A DNA stretch of 64,000 nucleotides from an uncultured Clostridia bacterium (GTDB taxonomy: Bacteria; Bacillota; Clostridia; Oscillospirales; Ruminococcaceae). Where the stretch lies: positions 82,227-146,226 of the forward strand of contig CANQXS010000003.1 in NCBI GenBank assembly GCA_947627875.1, written 5' to 3'. The position numbers were made by a program, and so were the translations under genes. This document shows, piece by piece, positions 53,066 through 61,129 of this stretch (the first letter of the stretch is position 1; the number at the start of each line of letters is the position of its first letter). The notes under the pieces were generated by a model. It was not told where the DNA came from. It did no database searches and was given only the letters and a program-made list of their open reading frames with translations.

Positions 53066-53087
53066 TGCGGGCGCTTTGGACACTCCC

Positions 53088-53095
53088 CGCAGATC
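53088..53095 (+). repeat. Right target-site duplication of the IS
   Basis: CGCAGATC, identical to 52174-52181. Confidence 0.9.
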
Positions 53096-53102
53096 TTTTC
53101 GC

Positions 53103-53130
53103 TTGACATTCCCCGAAAAAGGCGTATACT
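53103..53130 (+). promoter_or_regulatory. Promoter of the FMN-reductase gene
   Basis: TTGACA, 16 bp, TATACT, eight bases beyond the right target duplication; the insertion just missed it. Confidence 0.8.
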
Positions 53131-53161
53131 TGACATATAAAACAAAAAAGGAGTTGCGAAA

Positions 53162-53788
53162 ATGTCAAAGGTGATTTTGCTCAACGGCAGCCCCCGCGCA
53201 AACGGCTGCACGGCAGAGGCTCTCGGCGAGATGATAAAGGTATTTAACGCCGAAAGGGTCGAAACCGAGCTTATTCAGGTCGGCTCGAAGGACATAAGAG
53301 GCTGCATAGCCTGCGGGCAGTGCGGGAAGCTCGGAAAATGCGTGTTCGACGATCCGGTGAACGAGGTCGCGCCGAAGTTCGCCGAAGCCGACGGTCTCGT
53401 TATAGGCAGTCCGGTTTATTACGGCTCGCCCAACGGCAATATCCTCTCCTTCCTCGACAGGCTCTTTTACAGCACCTCCTTCCCGAAGCACATGAAGGTT
53501 GGTGCGGCGGTGGTCTCATGCCGCAGGGGCGGCAACACCGCTTCGTTCGACGTTCTCAATAAATACTTCACAATAAGCGGAATGCCGGTCGCCTCGTCGA
53601 CCTATTGGAATCAGGTCCACGGCTTTTCTGCCGACGACGTAAAAAAAGACGCCGAAGGGCTCCAGACGATGCGCAACCTCGCCCGCAATATGGCTTTTCT
53701 CATAAGGGCGATAGCCGCCGAAAAGGCCCGCAGCGGTCTGCCCGAGGTCGAAAGGGGCTCGTTTACAAGCTTCCCCGACGGAAAATAA
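53162..53788 (+). CDS. NADPH-dependent FMN reductase / flavodoxin-fold oxidoreductase
   Basis: 208 residues with the flavodoxin-like start VILLNGSPRANGCTAEAL (FMN phosphate loop) and VIGSPVYYGSPNGNILSFLDR. A cysteine pair CIACGQCGKLGKCVFDD suggests an iron-sulfur or redox-active site as in the IsfF/multimeric flavodoxin group. The C-terminal helix binds partners. The electron acceptor is unknown. AAAAAAGGAG site. Confidence 0.87.
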   Translation: MSKVILLNGSPRANGCTAEALGEMIKVFNAERVETELIQVGSKDIRGCIACGQCGKLGKCVFDDPVNEVAPKFAEADGLVIGSPVYYGSPNGNILSFLDRLFYSTSFPKHMKVGAAVVSCRRGGNTASFDVLNKYFTISGMPVASSTYWNQVHGFSADDVKKDAEGLQTMRNLARNMAFLIRAIAAEKARSGLPEVERGSFTSFPDGK

Positions 53789-53790
53789 TT

Positions 53791-53830
53791 AAAAACCGCC
53801 GAACGCTTCGCGCGCCCGGCGGAATTTTTT
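53791..53830. terminator. Bidirectional terminator
   Basis: AAAAACCGCCG, GC-rich loop, CGGCGGAATTTTTT, between the FMN-reductase gene and the histidine kinase gene. Confidence 0.85.
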
Positions 53831-53835
53831 GCCCT

Positions 53836-56800
53836 TTATTCTTTTTCTTTAAACAGCTCTCCCAGCAGCTTCATCATCTTTTCGATGTCTATCGGCTTGG
53901 CAAGATGCCCGTTCATTCCCTCTTTAAGAGCCCGCTCGCGGTCCTCCTCAAAGGCGTTCGCGGTCATAGCTATTATCGGCAGACCCGAAAGCGCAGGGTC
54001 TTTCAGCTCTCTTATGGCGTGTGTCGCGGCGTAGCCGTCCATTATAGGCATCTGAATGTCCATAAGAACGAGGTCGTAATGCCCGGGCTTCGAGTTAAGG
54101 ACCATCTCGTAAGCCTGCTTGCCGTTTTCGGCGGATTCTACCTCAAATCCCGCCTCGGAGAGGACCTCGACGGCTATCTCGCGGTTTAGCTCGTTGTCTT
54201 CGGCAAGGAGGATCCTTCTGCCGCTGAAGTCGGCGGTTTCCTGCTCGGAAACGAGCTTTTTGGGAGCCGCCGCGCCCGAACCGCCTATGCTGCGCTCAAG
54301 GGTCTGGCGCAGGTCTGAGGCAAAGAGCGGCTTGCTTATGAATCCGGTTACGCCCGCTTTTCGGGCTTCTTCCTCGATATCCGTCCAGTCGTATGCCGAC
54401 ATAAGGATTATAGGCGAGTCGTCGCCGACTATCTTTCTTATCTCCTTTACGGTATCTATTCCGCTGAGCTCCGGCATCGACCAGTCGATTATGTAAACCT
54501 CGAACGGGTCAGACATCTCTTCGGCTTCGGCGGTGCGCGCAACGGCTTCTCTTCCCGAAAGAGCCCATTCCGCGCGCATTCCTATCTGGCGGAGCATTTT
54601 AGAGACGCTCTGGCAGCTTATCATATCGTCGTCGACCACAAGCCCTCTGAAACCGCTGAGCTCGGCGATGGGGGTCATTTCGCGGTGAGCCGCGGAGAAC
54701 TTCAGCTCGAGGTTTACGGTAAACGTCGTGCCTTTGCCCTGAACGCTGTCGACGCTTATCGTTCCGCCCATCATATCTACGATGTTCTTTGTTATCGCCA
54801 TTCCGAGACCCGTGCCCTGAATTCCGCTCACGGTCGTAGTCTGTTCGCGGGTGAATGGGTCGAAAACGGTCTTGGCGAATTCGGGGCTCATTCCTATACC
54901 CGTGTCGCTCACGCGGAATTCATATACTCCGCGCTTCGGCGAGCGCGAGGGCTTCTGGGTAACTCTTACAGAAACCGTTCCGCCCGCGGGGGTGAATTTT
55001 ATCGCGTTTGAAGTCAGGTTCAGAAGTATCTGGTTGAGCCTGAGCTTATCGCAGTATATTTCCTCGCCGGTTATATCTACGGTGTCGATAAACAGCTCCA
55101 TATGCTTCGCGTGGATATCCGACTGGATTATATTCCTTAGGCTCTGGAGTATCTCCGCAAGGTTTTCGGGGCGCTCGTTTATCGTAACCTTGCCCGATTC
55201 AATGCGGCTCATATCAAGAACGTCGTTTATCAGCGAGAGAAGGTGGTTCGATGCCTGGGCTATCTTCGAGAGATAGTCCTGCGCACGCTCCTTGTTGTCT
55301 ATATGCGCGGTGGTGAGGGCGGTATAGCCGATTATCGCGTTCATAGGAGTGCGTATGTCGTGTGACATATTGTTTAAGAAGGTCGTTTTTGCGCGGTTCG
55401 CGGCGTCGGCTGCGCTCAAAGCCCGGGTCAGCTCCTCGGTCTTGCGCTCGAGCTCGCCGGTAGCCTTGGCGATCTTCTCTTTAAGGCTTTTCTGGTTGCG
55501 CGTTCTTACGGCGAGCATAACTACTACGAATATAAATAACAGCAGTATCGCGACGACGATAAGCCCATAAAGCGGGTTGCGGTAGAACAGCGCGGCGATG
55601 CTCAGCTCGTCGCCCTGAGCGGCGTCTATCTCTTCCGACATTATCCCGTCGAGCTCGGCGTCGGTGCAGCTGTCGGCTCCCTTGTCGAGAAGCGAGAGCA
55701 GGTATCGCCCGCCGCTAACGTTATTCGCGACGGCATAAGAGAGCGAGGTCTCCCCGAACACGACCGAAGCGAGGCGATTGCGTATATCGCCTCTTGCATA
55801 GTATTCGGCGTTGTATGAATAGAGGATAGCTGCGTCGGCTCTGCCGTCGAGAACCGCTTCGACGCATTCGCGCGCGGTCCCGAATCTCATAACTGCGTCT
55901 TCGGAGTAGCGGCTCGTAACAAAGGCGTCGATGGCGTCGGCGTGCTCGGGGATCGCTACCTTTTCGGCGTCGCCGGTAAAGTCGCTGAGAATCAGGCGCG
56001 CGAAGTTGGACGAGAAGTAAGGGACGGTTATTTTATAGCCCTCCTCCTCGGCGATATAGTAGTCGCCCGTGAAGTCGAGAACAACGTCCGCGGCGCCGGT
56101 CGAGCGCAGCTCGTAATACTCGTCGCGGTCGCTGACGGGAATGAATTCATAGCTCAGCCCGATGCGCTCGGCAAGAACGTCGAACAGCGCGGGGAGGATA
56201 CCCTTCGCCTCGCCGTTTTCAAAATAGCTGTAGGGAACGCGGTCGGGGTTGCAGAGGACCTTCAACGGTTTCCCCGAGGCACTGAGCTTTTTAAGAAAAT
56301 CGCGCTCTCCGGCGTTCATGATTATCTCGCCGCTGCTGTCGGTGGCGTAATATTTTTCGTGGAGGACTTCGCGCCAGTTGGGGTCGTGAAGGTCCATTTC
56401 GTTTATGGCAGCGTTTATTTGAGCCATAAGCTCTGGGCGGTCTTTATTCGTGCAGATATAAAACGGGCTCGCGTCGAAGGAATCGAGAAGCCATTCGTCT
56501 TCAAGGAGCCTGAGACTGCCGGTAACCGCGGCGTCGACCTCGCCGTTCTGCAAAGCGTCGGTGAGGGCGCTCTGGTCGGCGAAATAAACGGGCGTGAATG
56601 TAAAGGAGTGCTCCTCGGCGAAGCGCTCGAAGTTGCCGTTTTTCGAGTTGCCCTCGAGCATACCTACGGTCAAGCCGTCGTAGGTGGAGTAATCCCCATC
56701 GACGACGGAATTATTGCCGGCTTTTACCGTGAGAATAGTGGAATTTACGCCGATGGACTGGTCGGAGAAAAGGAATTCCTCCTCGCGCTCGGGAGTCTTC

Positions 56801-57105
56801 GAGACTGAGGTGACAATATCCACCTCGCCGCTGCGGAGCATATCAAGCGAATCGGCATAAGAGCTCTCGTATCCGACGTATTCATAAGACCAGCCGCCGT
56901 GGATCGCGAGCCGCTGGAGGAATTCATAGCCGTAGCCGTTTCGGCGGCCGTCCTCCTCGATTATATGATAGCCCGAGAAGGCGAAAAACCCGACCCTGAG
57001 AACCTCGGACTGCTCGCCGCCCAAGCCTGCGGCATAAGCTTCAAAGCAGAAAGAAAACAGCGTCAGCACGGTCAGCAGAAGGCATAGCAGGCGTTTTTTC
57101 TTCAT
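53836..57105 (-). CDS. Hybrid sensor histidine kinase with two solute-binding sensor domains
   Basis: 1089 residues: signal peptide; two extracellular solute-binding (SBP_bac_3) domains, ~35-265 and ~285-495; a membrane helix near 515-535; a short coiled coil; HisKA with the phosphoacceptor in NNMSHDIRTPMNAIIGYTAL; HATPase with LLNLTSNAIKFTPAGG and GTGLGMAITKNIVDMMGG; a first receiver (VVDDDMISC, IIDWSMPEL) and a second (AEDNELNRE, MDIQMPIMDGYAA). It resembles BvgS/EvgS-type kinases but has no Hpt domain here. The ligands are probably amino acids or similar small molecules. No output regulator is adjacent. Confidence 0.93.
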   Translation of the reverse strand: MKKKRLLCLLLTVLTLFSFCFEAYAAGLGGEQSEVLRVGFFAFSGYHIIEEDGRRNGYGYEFLQRLAIHGGWSYEYVGYESSYADSLDMLRSGEVDIVTSVSKTPEREEEFLFSDQSIGVNSTILTVKAGNNSVVDGDYSTYDGLTVGMLEGNSKNGNFERFAEEHSFTFTPVYFADQSALTDALQNGEVDAAVTGSLRLLEDEWLLDSFDASPFYICTNKDRPELMAQINAAINEMDLHDPNWREVLHEKYYATDSSGEIIMNAGERDFLKKLSASGKPLKVLCNPDRVPYSYFENGEAKGILPALFDVLAERIGLSYEFIPVSDRDEYYELRSTGAADVVLDFTGDYYIAEEEGYKITVPYFSSNFARLILSDFTGDAEKVAIPEHADAIDAFVTSRYSEDAVMRFGTARECVEAVLDGRADAAILYSYNAEYYARGDIRNRLASVVFGETSLSYAVANNVSGGRYLLSLLDKGADSCTDAELDGIMSEEIDAAQGDELSIAALFYRNPLYGLIVVAILLLFIFVVVMLAVRTRNQKSLKEKIAKATGELERKTEELTRALSAADAANRAKTTFLNNMSHDIRTPMNAIIGYTALTTAHIDNKERAQDYLSKIAQASNHLLSLINDVLDMSRIESGKVTINERPENLAEILQSLRNIIQSDIHAKHMELFIDTVDITGEEIYCDKLRLNQILLNLTSNAIKFTPAGGTVSVRVTQKPSRSPKRGVYEFRVSDTGIGMSPEFAKTVFDPFTREQTTTVSGIQGTGLGMAITKNIVDMMGGTISVDSVQGKGTTFTVNLELKFSAAHREMTPIAELSGFRGLVVDDDMISCQSVSKMLRQIGMRAEWALSGREAVARTAEAEEMSDPFEVYIIDWSMPELSGIDTVKEIRKIVGDDSPIILMSAYDWTDIEEEARKAGVTGFISKPLFASDLRQTLERSIGGSGAAAPKKLVSEQETADFSGRRILLAEDNELNREIAVEVLSEAGFEVESAENGKQAYEMVLNSKPGHYDLVLMDIQMPIMDGYAATHAIRELKDPALSGLPIIAMTANAFEEDRERALKEGMNGHLAKPIDIEKMMKLLGELFKEKE

Positions 57106-57136
57106 AAAAACTTCCTTTCTTTCGGGAGATTTCTAT

Positions 57137-57165
57137 ATTATACAGTAATCCCGCCGCAAATGCAA
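57137..57165 (-). promoter_or_regulatory. Promoter of the hybrid kinase
   Basis: Minus strand TTGCAT, 17 bp, TATAAT. Confidence 0.75.
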
Positions 57166-57242
57166 TAGCCTAACGGAAGAGGAATGAAGAAAATCGGCGA
57201 CGGGCAGAAAATATTTGGGTTTTTGCTTATCTTTTTCCCTTA

Positions 57243-57271
57243 TTGACTGCCGCGCGCCGCCGATGTATAAT
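57243..57271 (+). promoter_or_regulatory. Promoter of comEC-holA
   Basis: TTGACT, 17 bp, TATAAT, ending 28 bp before the GTG start of comEC. Confidence 0.82.
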
Positions 57272-57299
57272 ATAAGAAACTGACTTCGGGGGCGATGCC

Positions 57300-59282
57300 G
57301 TGACAAGACCGATGATCCCGTTCGGGACAGGCTTTTTTGCCGGTCTCTTTGCGGCGTTTTTTCTCTGCGTAAACGGACCTTTGGGGGCGGAGGGCTTCGC
57401 CGTTCTTTCGCTCTCGGCGCTGCTCTTGGGCGCTCTTTCCCTTGTTTTTAAGATGAAATTTCACGGCAGAGCGATGCTTTTCTGCGCGGCGTTTGCGCTT
57501 GCGGCGGCTTATTCCGCGCTCTTTGTCTCATTCCGTCTTTTTCCCCTCGAAGCTCTCAGCGGGACCGACGCCGAGGCCTCGGGCAGGGTGATATCTTATA
57601 CCGAGGGCGACCGCTCGCGCGTCGTCATATCCGGAACCGTAGGCGGAATTCCCGCAAAGGCGGTAATATATGCCGCTGGGTTTTCGGGGAGCGCCGGAGA
57701 CGGCGCCGAACTCACCGCGCGGATATCAAAGTTAGAAGATACGCCGTTTTTCAGAAGCCGCGAATATTATCTTCCCGACGGTATCTTGGTTTCGGGGACG
57801 GCGGTCGGCGGGGTGACGACCTCTGCGCACGGTAAAACCGTTCTCGACCTCCTTCGGGAATACGGCGGGAGCGTTTCGCTCAGCATTCGCAGAAACGTCG
57901 GCGGCGAAGCGGGAGAGCTTTTAAGCGCGCTTCTGACGGGCGACCGAGCCTCTTTCTCGGACGGGCTGAGGCTGAAGCTCAACCGCTCGGGGACCGCGCA
58001 TCTTGCGGCGGTGTCGGGGCTCCACGTTACCGTGCTCGCGGTGTTTATAGCCGCTGTTTTCAAAAGGCTGAGGCTTCCGCGCGGGCTTTCCGCAGCTGCG
58101 ACGCTCGCCTTTATTGCGGCGTTCATTGTCTTTTCGGGAATGAGGGTCTCGGCGGTGAGAGCGGGGATAATGGCGGCAATATCGGCGGCTTCGGTTCTTG
58201 TTCGGCGCAGGACCGACGCTTTCAATACCCTTTGCGTATGCGCGGTCGCGATGACCGCTTTTGACCCGTTTGCGGCGGCGGACAGCTCGCTCTGTCTTTC
58301 ACTCGCGGGGACCTTCGGGGTATCGGTCGCGGCTCCGGCGCTTATAAAGGCGCTCGGGGCTAAAGGGAAAATCACGAGGGCGATCTTAAGCTCGCTTTGT
58401 GCAAGCGTCCTGACCGCGCCTTTTGTGATGCTCTGGTTCAACGAGCTTTCTCTCGTCTCTCCGATAACGAATCTTGCGGCGGTGCCGCTTTGTTCGGCAG
58501 CGCTCGTCCTCGGAATGATATACGCCGCGACGGGCTGCCTGTTCACTCCGATAATAAAGCTTGCGGGGCTTCTCTGCGAAGCCGCGGTAAAGCTCAGCGG
58601 CGCGGTTGCGGGTCTCGGGTTTACTTATATCCCTCTCGGCTCGGCAGCAGTCGGGACTGCTGCCGCCTGCGGCGCGGCGATCTCTGCGGCGGTATATCTT
58701 GTAACTAAAAAGCCGCGTGTCTGCGCGGTCGCGGCGGCGCTTTGCCTTGCGGTTACTATGGGTATCTACAGCGCGCAAACCGTTATCACCGACGGGAACC
58801 TTTATCTCGGGGTGATGAGCCGCTCCGACAGCAGCGCTTTGGTATTGCGAAAAGGCGGAGAATGTATTATAATTGACTTTGACGGAAAAATGTCCTCGGA
58901 ATCCGAGAATTATATCGAGAGGTCGGGAGTGAGGAAGGTAAGAGCGGTGTTTCTGCTCGGAGGAGCCGACGCGGGCTATTCCGCTTATCTTCCGCTCAAG
59001 CCCGACGGGGTATATTGCCTCGGCGGGGCGTATTCCTCGGGCGAAATTCCGCAGACCGCGATTTATGACGGCTCGTCTGCCGAGATCTTCGGCGCGAGGC
59101 TGGAATTTGAGAGCGGAGAAGTTAAGATATTTACCGATAACAGCAGCGTTACGGTCAAAAACGGAGGCGCTGTCGAAGACGGCGGCATAAGAATAAGCCT
59201 GCTCGACGGGCTAACCGTGATAAAAAGCGGGGAGAGCGCCGAAATATACGGCGGCGGGCTGTTGAAGGAGCTGGAGGTGTGA
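57300..59282 (+). CDS. comEC: ComEC-type DNA-uptake channel with decayed nuclease-like domain
   Basis: 660 residues. An N-terminal OB-like region (DUF4131; ASGRVISYTEGDRS) follows two helices; the competence domain has the signature LLTGDRASFSDGLRLKLNRS then GTAHLAAVSGLHVTVLAVF and about ten helices. The last ~150 residues align with the beta-lactamase-like part, but where active proteins have the metal motif H-x-H-x-D-H this one reads LLGGADAGYSAY, so it lacks metal ligands. GTG start (57300) or ATG 57312. It is stop-adjacent to holA. Confidence 0.9.
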   Translation: MTRPMIPFGTGFFAGLFAAFFLCVNGPLGAEGFAVLSLSALLLGALSLVFKMKFHGRAMLFCAAFALAAAYSALFVSFRLFPLEALSGTDAEASGRVISYTEGDRSRVVISGTVGGIPAKAVIYAAGFSGSAGDGAELTARISKLEDTPFFRSREYYLPDGILVSGTAVGGVTTSAHGKTVLDLLREYGGSVSLSIRRNVGGEAGELLSALLTGDRASFSDGLRLKLNRSGTAHLAAVSGLHVTVLAVFIAAVFKRLRLPRGLSAAATLAFIAAFIVFSGMRVSAVRAGIMAAISAASVLVRRRTDAFNTLCVCAVAMTAFDPFAAADSSLCLSLAGTFGVSVAAPALIKALGAKGKITRAILSSLCASVLTAPFVMLWFNELSLVSPITNLAAVPLCSAALVLGMIYAATGCLFTPIIKLAGLLCEAAVKLSGAVAGLGFTYIPLGSAAVGTAAACGAAISAAVYLVTKKPRVCAVAAALCLAVTMGIYSAQTVITDGNLYLGVMSRSDSSALVLRKGGECIIIDFDGKMSSESENYIERSGVRKVRAVFLLGGADAGYSAYLPLKPDGVYCLGGAYSSGEIPQTAIYDGSSAEIFGARLEFESGEVKIFTDNSSVTVKNGGAVEDGGIRISLLDGLTVIKSGESAEIYGGGLLKELEV

Positions 59283-59285
59283 CGG

Positions 59286-60338
59286 ATGGAGCTTAAGCTG
59301 ACGAACGAAACCGCGCTTTACCGTCAGATACGGGAGGGCAGCATAAAGCCCTGCTATTTCTTCTACGGAAAGGATATAGCAACGCTTGAGAGCGTCGTTA
59401 AAAGGCTTGTTGCGAAGCTTGTCCCTCGCGACGCGCGCGACCTCAACTACCACTTTTTCCCTGCCGACGAGATGAGCATTTCGGAGCTTGCCGACGTCTG
59501 CGCTTCGCTGCCGATGTTTTCCGACAGGGTAGTGGCGGCGGTGAACGACTTCAATGCCGATACCGCGAAAGCTGCGGATATGAAGCAGATGAAAAGCATC
59601 ATCGGCGACATTGACCCCGAGACCACGACGGTAATATTCTATGCGACCGGCGACGACCTTTGCAAGGGCAAAAAGAAGCTCACGAAAGCAAACCTCGATT
59701 TTGCGGCATATATCGTCGATAAGGGCGGAGTTGCGGTTGAATTTGCGTATAAAAAGCCGCGCGAGCTCGTCAAATATATCAGCGCGAGGGTGGAAAAGGG
59801 CGGAGCCTCGATAACCGACGCCGCCGCGCTCAGCCTTGCGCAGGTCTGCCTCTGCAACGTTCTTATGATTAACAACGAGATAGACAAGCTCTGCGCCTAC
59901 CGCGAGGGAGAATGCATAAACGAGGAGGACGTTGCGCTGATGGCGGCGGGTCAGATCGACGCCGACGCCTACAAGCTCGCCAAGGCGATAGCTCTCAGAA
60001 ACAGCGCGGATTCCTTTGCGCTGCTCTCCGAGCTCTTTAACCGCCAGCAGGAGCCCGTTCCGCTGCTCGGGGTAATAGGTTCTGCTTTTCTTGACCTTTA
60101 CCGCGCAAAGCTTGCGCTTATGAGCGGACGGGGCGAGCGCGACATCTCCGGCGACTTTGACTACCGCAACCGAGGCTTTGCCGTAACGAACGCGCTTCGC
60201 GACTGCTCGGGAATGAGCGTTGGCAGGCTGCGGAGCTGTCTTCGGGTCATATCAGACTGCGACGCCGACCTCAAGTCGAAGCGCACCGACGACAGGGTGC
60301 TCCTTGAGGTCGCGATAACAAGGCTTCTGAACGAATGA
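59286..60338 (+). CDS. holA: DNA polymerase III delta subunit
   Basis: Clamp-loader subunit that opens the sliding clamp. 350 residues: PCYFFYGKDIATLESVVKRL with the degenerate P-loop, and the typical SLPMFSDRVVAAVNDF and YAYKKP-like region, then the C-terminal collar (RQQEPVPLLGVIGSAF-like). GGAGGTG overlaps the comEC stop. comEC-holA adjacency is the classic Firmicute order; rpsT, the usual next gene, is instead at 28 kb. Confidence 0.95.
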   Translation: MELKLTNETALYRQIREGSIKPCYFFYGKDIATLESVVKRLVAKLVPRDARDLNYHFFPADEMSISELADVCASLPMFSDRVVAAVNDFNADTAKAADMKQMKSIIGDIDPETTTVIFYATGDDLCKGKKKLTKANLDFAAYIVDKGGVAVEFAYKKPRELVKYISARVEKGGASITDAAALSLAQVCLCNVLMINNEIDKLCAYREGECINEEDVALMAAGQIDADAYKLAKAIALRNSADSFALLSELFNRQQEPVPLLGVIGSAFLDLYRAKLALMSGRGERDISGDFDYRNRGFAVTNALRDCSGMSVGRLRSCLRVISDCDADLKSKRTDDRVLLEVAITRLLNE

Positions 60339-60370
60339 TTGCGCCCGCGCGCCACAGTTTGTGAGGCGAA

Positions 60371-60520
60371 GCCCGCCCCGCTTCGCGGGGCAGCCGCCTT
60401 CGGCGGCTCGCCAGCGCCGCCCCTTCGGGCGGCGCCGGCGGGGCTTCGCCCCCGCAGACGTTTAAGTCTGCGCAAAAGCCGCTTCGGAGCGCAAAACCAC
60501 CCGCGCGGGCGGGAGCACAA
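60371..60520. repeat. Cluster of GC-rich UUCG-loop hairpins
   Basis: Between holA and rnmV at least five stems follow one another: GCCCCGC-TTCG-CGGGGC, AGCCGCC-TTCG-GCGGCT, GCGCCGCCC-TTCG-GGCGGCGC, GGGGC-TTCG-CCCC and CAGACGTTTAAGTCTG, with a further CCGC-TTCG stem. Four have the very stable UUCG loop. None has a T-run. The gap holds no gene; the ORFs in the track across it are composition artefacts. Confidence 0.8.
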
Positions 60521-60532
60521 AAGAGGGATACG

Positions 60533-61111
60533 ATGATACATATTGACGGAGCGATAGTCGTCGAGGGGAAATACGACAAAATCAAGCTTTCGCGGGTCGT
60601 GGACTGCCCGATAATCACGACCGGCGGCTTCGGCGTGTTCAAAAGCGAGGAGACAAAGGCACTGCTGCGCTGGTATGCCCAAAACGGCGGCATAACCGTT
60701 TTGACCGACAGCGATTCCGCAGGGTTTAAGATCAGGGGATACATAAAGGGCATCGTCCCGAAGGGGACTGTCCGCAACGCCTATATTCCCGACGTTTTCG
60801 GCAAAGAGAGCCGCAAGGAAAAGCCCTCGGCAGAAGGAAAGCTCGGCGTCGAGGGTATAGATACAGCGCTTTTGAGGGAATGTCTCGAAAGGGCGGGCGT
60901 CTGCGGGAAAATCTCGGAAAATAAGCGCAGGATCGAGCGGCAGGACCTTTATGAGGACGGGCTTTTCGGTCGGGAGGATTCCTCGAAAAAGCGCGCCGCG
61001 CTTCTGAAGCTTTTGGGGCTTCCCGAAAGGCTTTCGACGTCGGGGCTTATCGACGTCCTCAACTGCGCTTATACCTACGAAGCCTATAAAGCGGCCGTCT
61101 CAAAGCTTTAA
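60533..61111 (+). CDS. rnmV: Ribonuclease M5 (Toprim)
   Basis: Matures 5S rRNA in Firmicutes. 192 residues: Toprim domain with VVEGKYDKIKLSRVVD (catalytic Glu) and ITVLTDSDSAGFKIRGYI (DxD), then the DUF4093 C-terminal region (KRAALLKLLGLPERLS). The length is normal. AGAGGGATACG precedes the ATG. An rRNA operon probably lies just right of the window. Confidence 0.93.
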   Translation: MIHIDGAIVVEGKYDKIKLSRVVDCPIITTGGFGVFKSEETKALLRWYAQNGGITVLTDSDSAGFKIRGYIKGIVPKGTVRNAYIPDVFGKESRKEKPSAEGKLGVEGIDTALLRECLERAGVCGKISENKRRIERQDLYEDGLFGREDSSKKRAALLKLLGLPERLSTSGLIDVLNCAYTYEAYKAAVSKL

Positions 61112-61129
61112 AAGAAAGGAGGGGAGCAA

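Larger units (their letters stand above)
52182..53087 (+). mobile_element. Complete IS1-like insertion sequence (906 bp)
   Basis: Both ends are visible. Left end GGGTGTGTACAAATCACCC (52182-52200); right end, inverted, GGGAGTGTCCAAAGCGCCC (53069-53087): 15 of 19 match. The element is flanked by CGCAGATC at 52174-52181 and again at 53088-53095, an exact 8-bp target duplication as IS1-type elements make. Two reading frames inside correspond to InsA- and InsB-like halves. The intact duplication suggests a fairly recent insertion. Confidence 0.93.

Noticed and set aside
60339-60536. Short ORFs across the UUCG hairpin block
   Set aside because: They consist of Arg/Pro/Ala composition from the hairpins and have no start signals.
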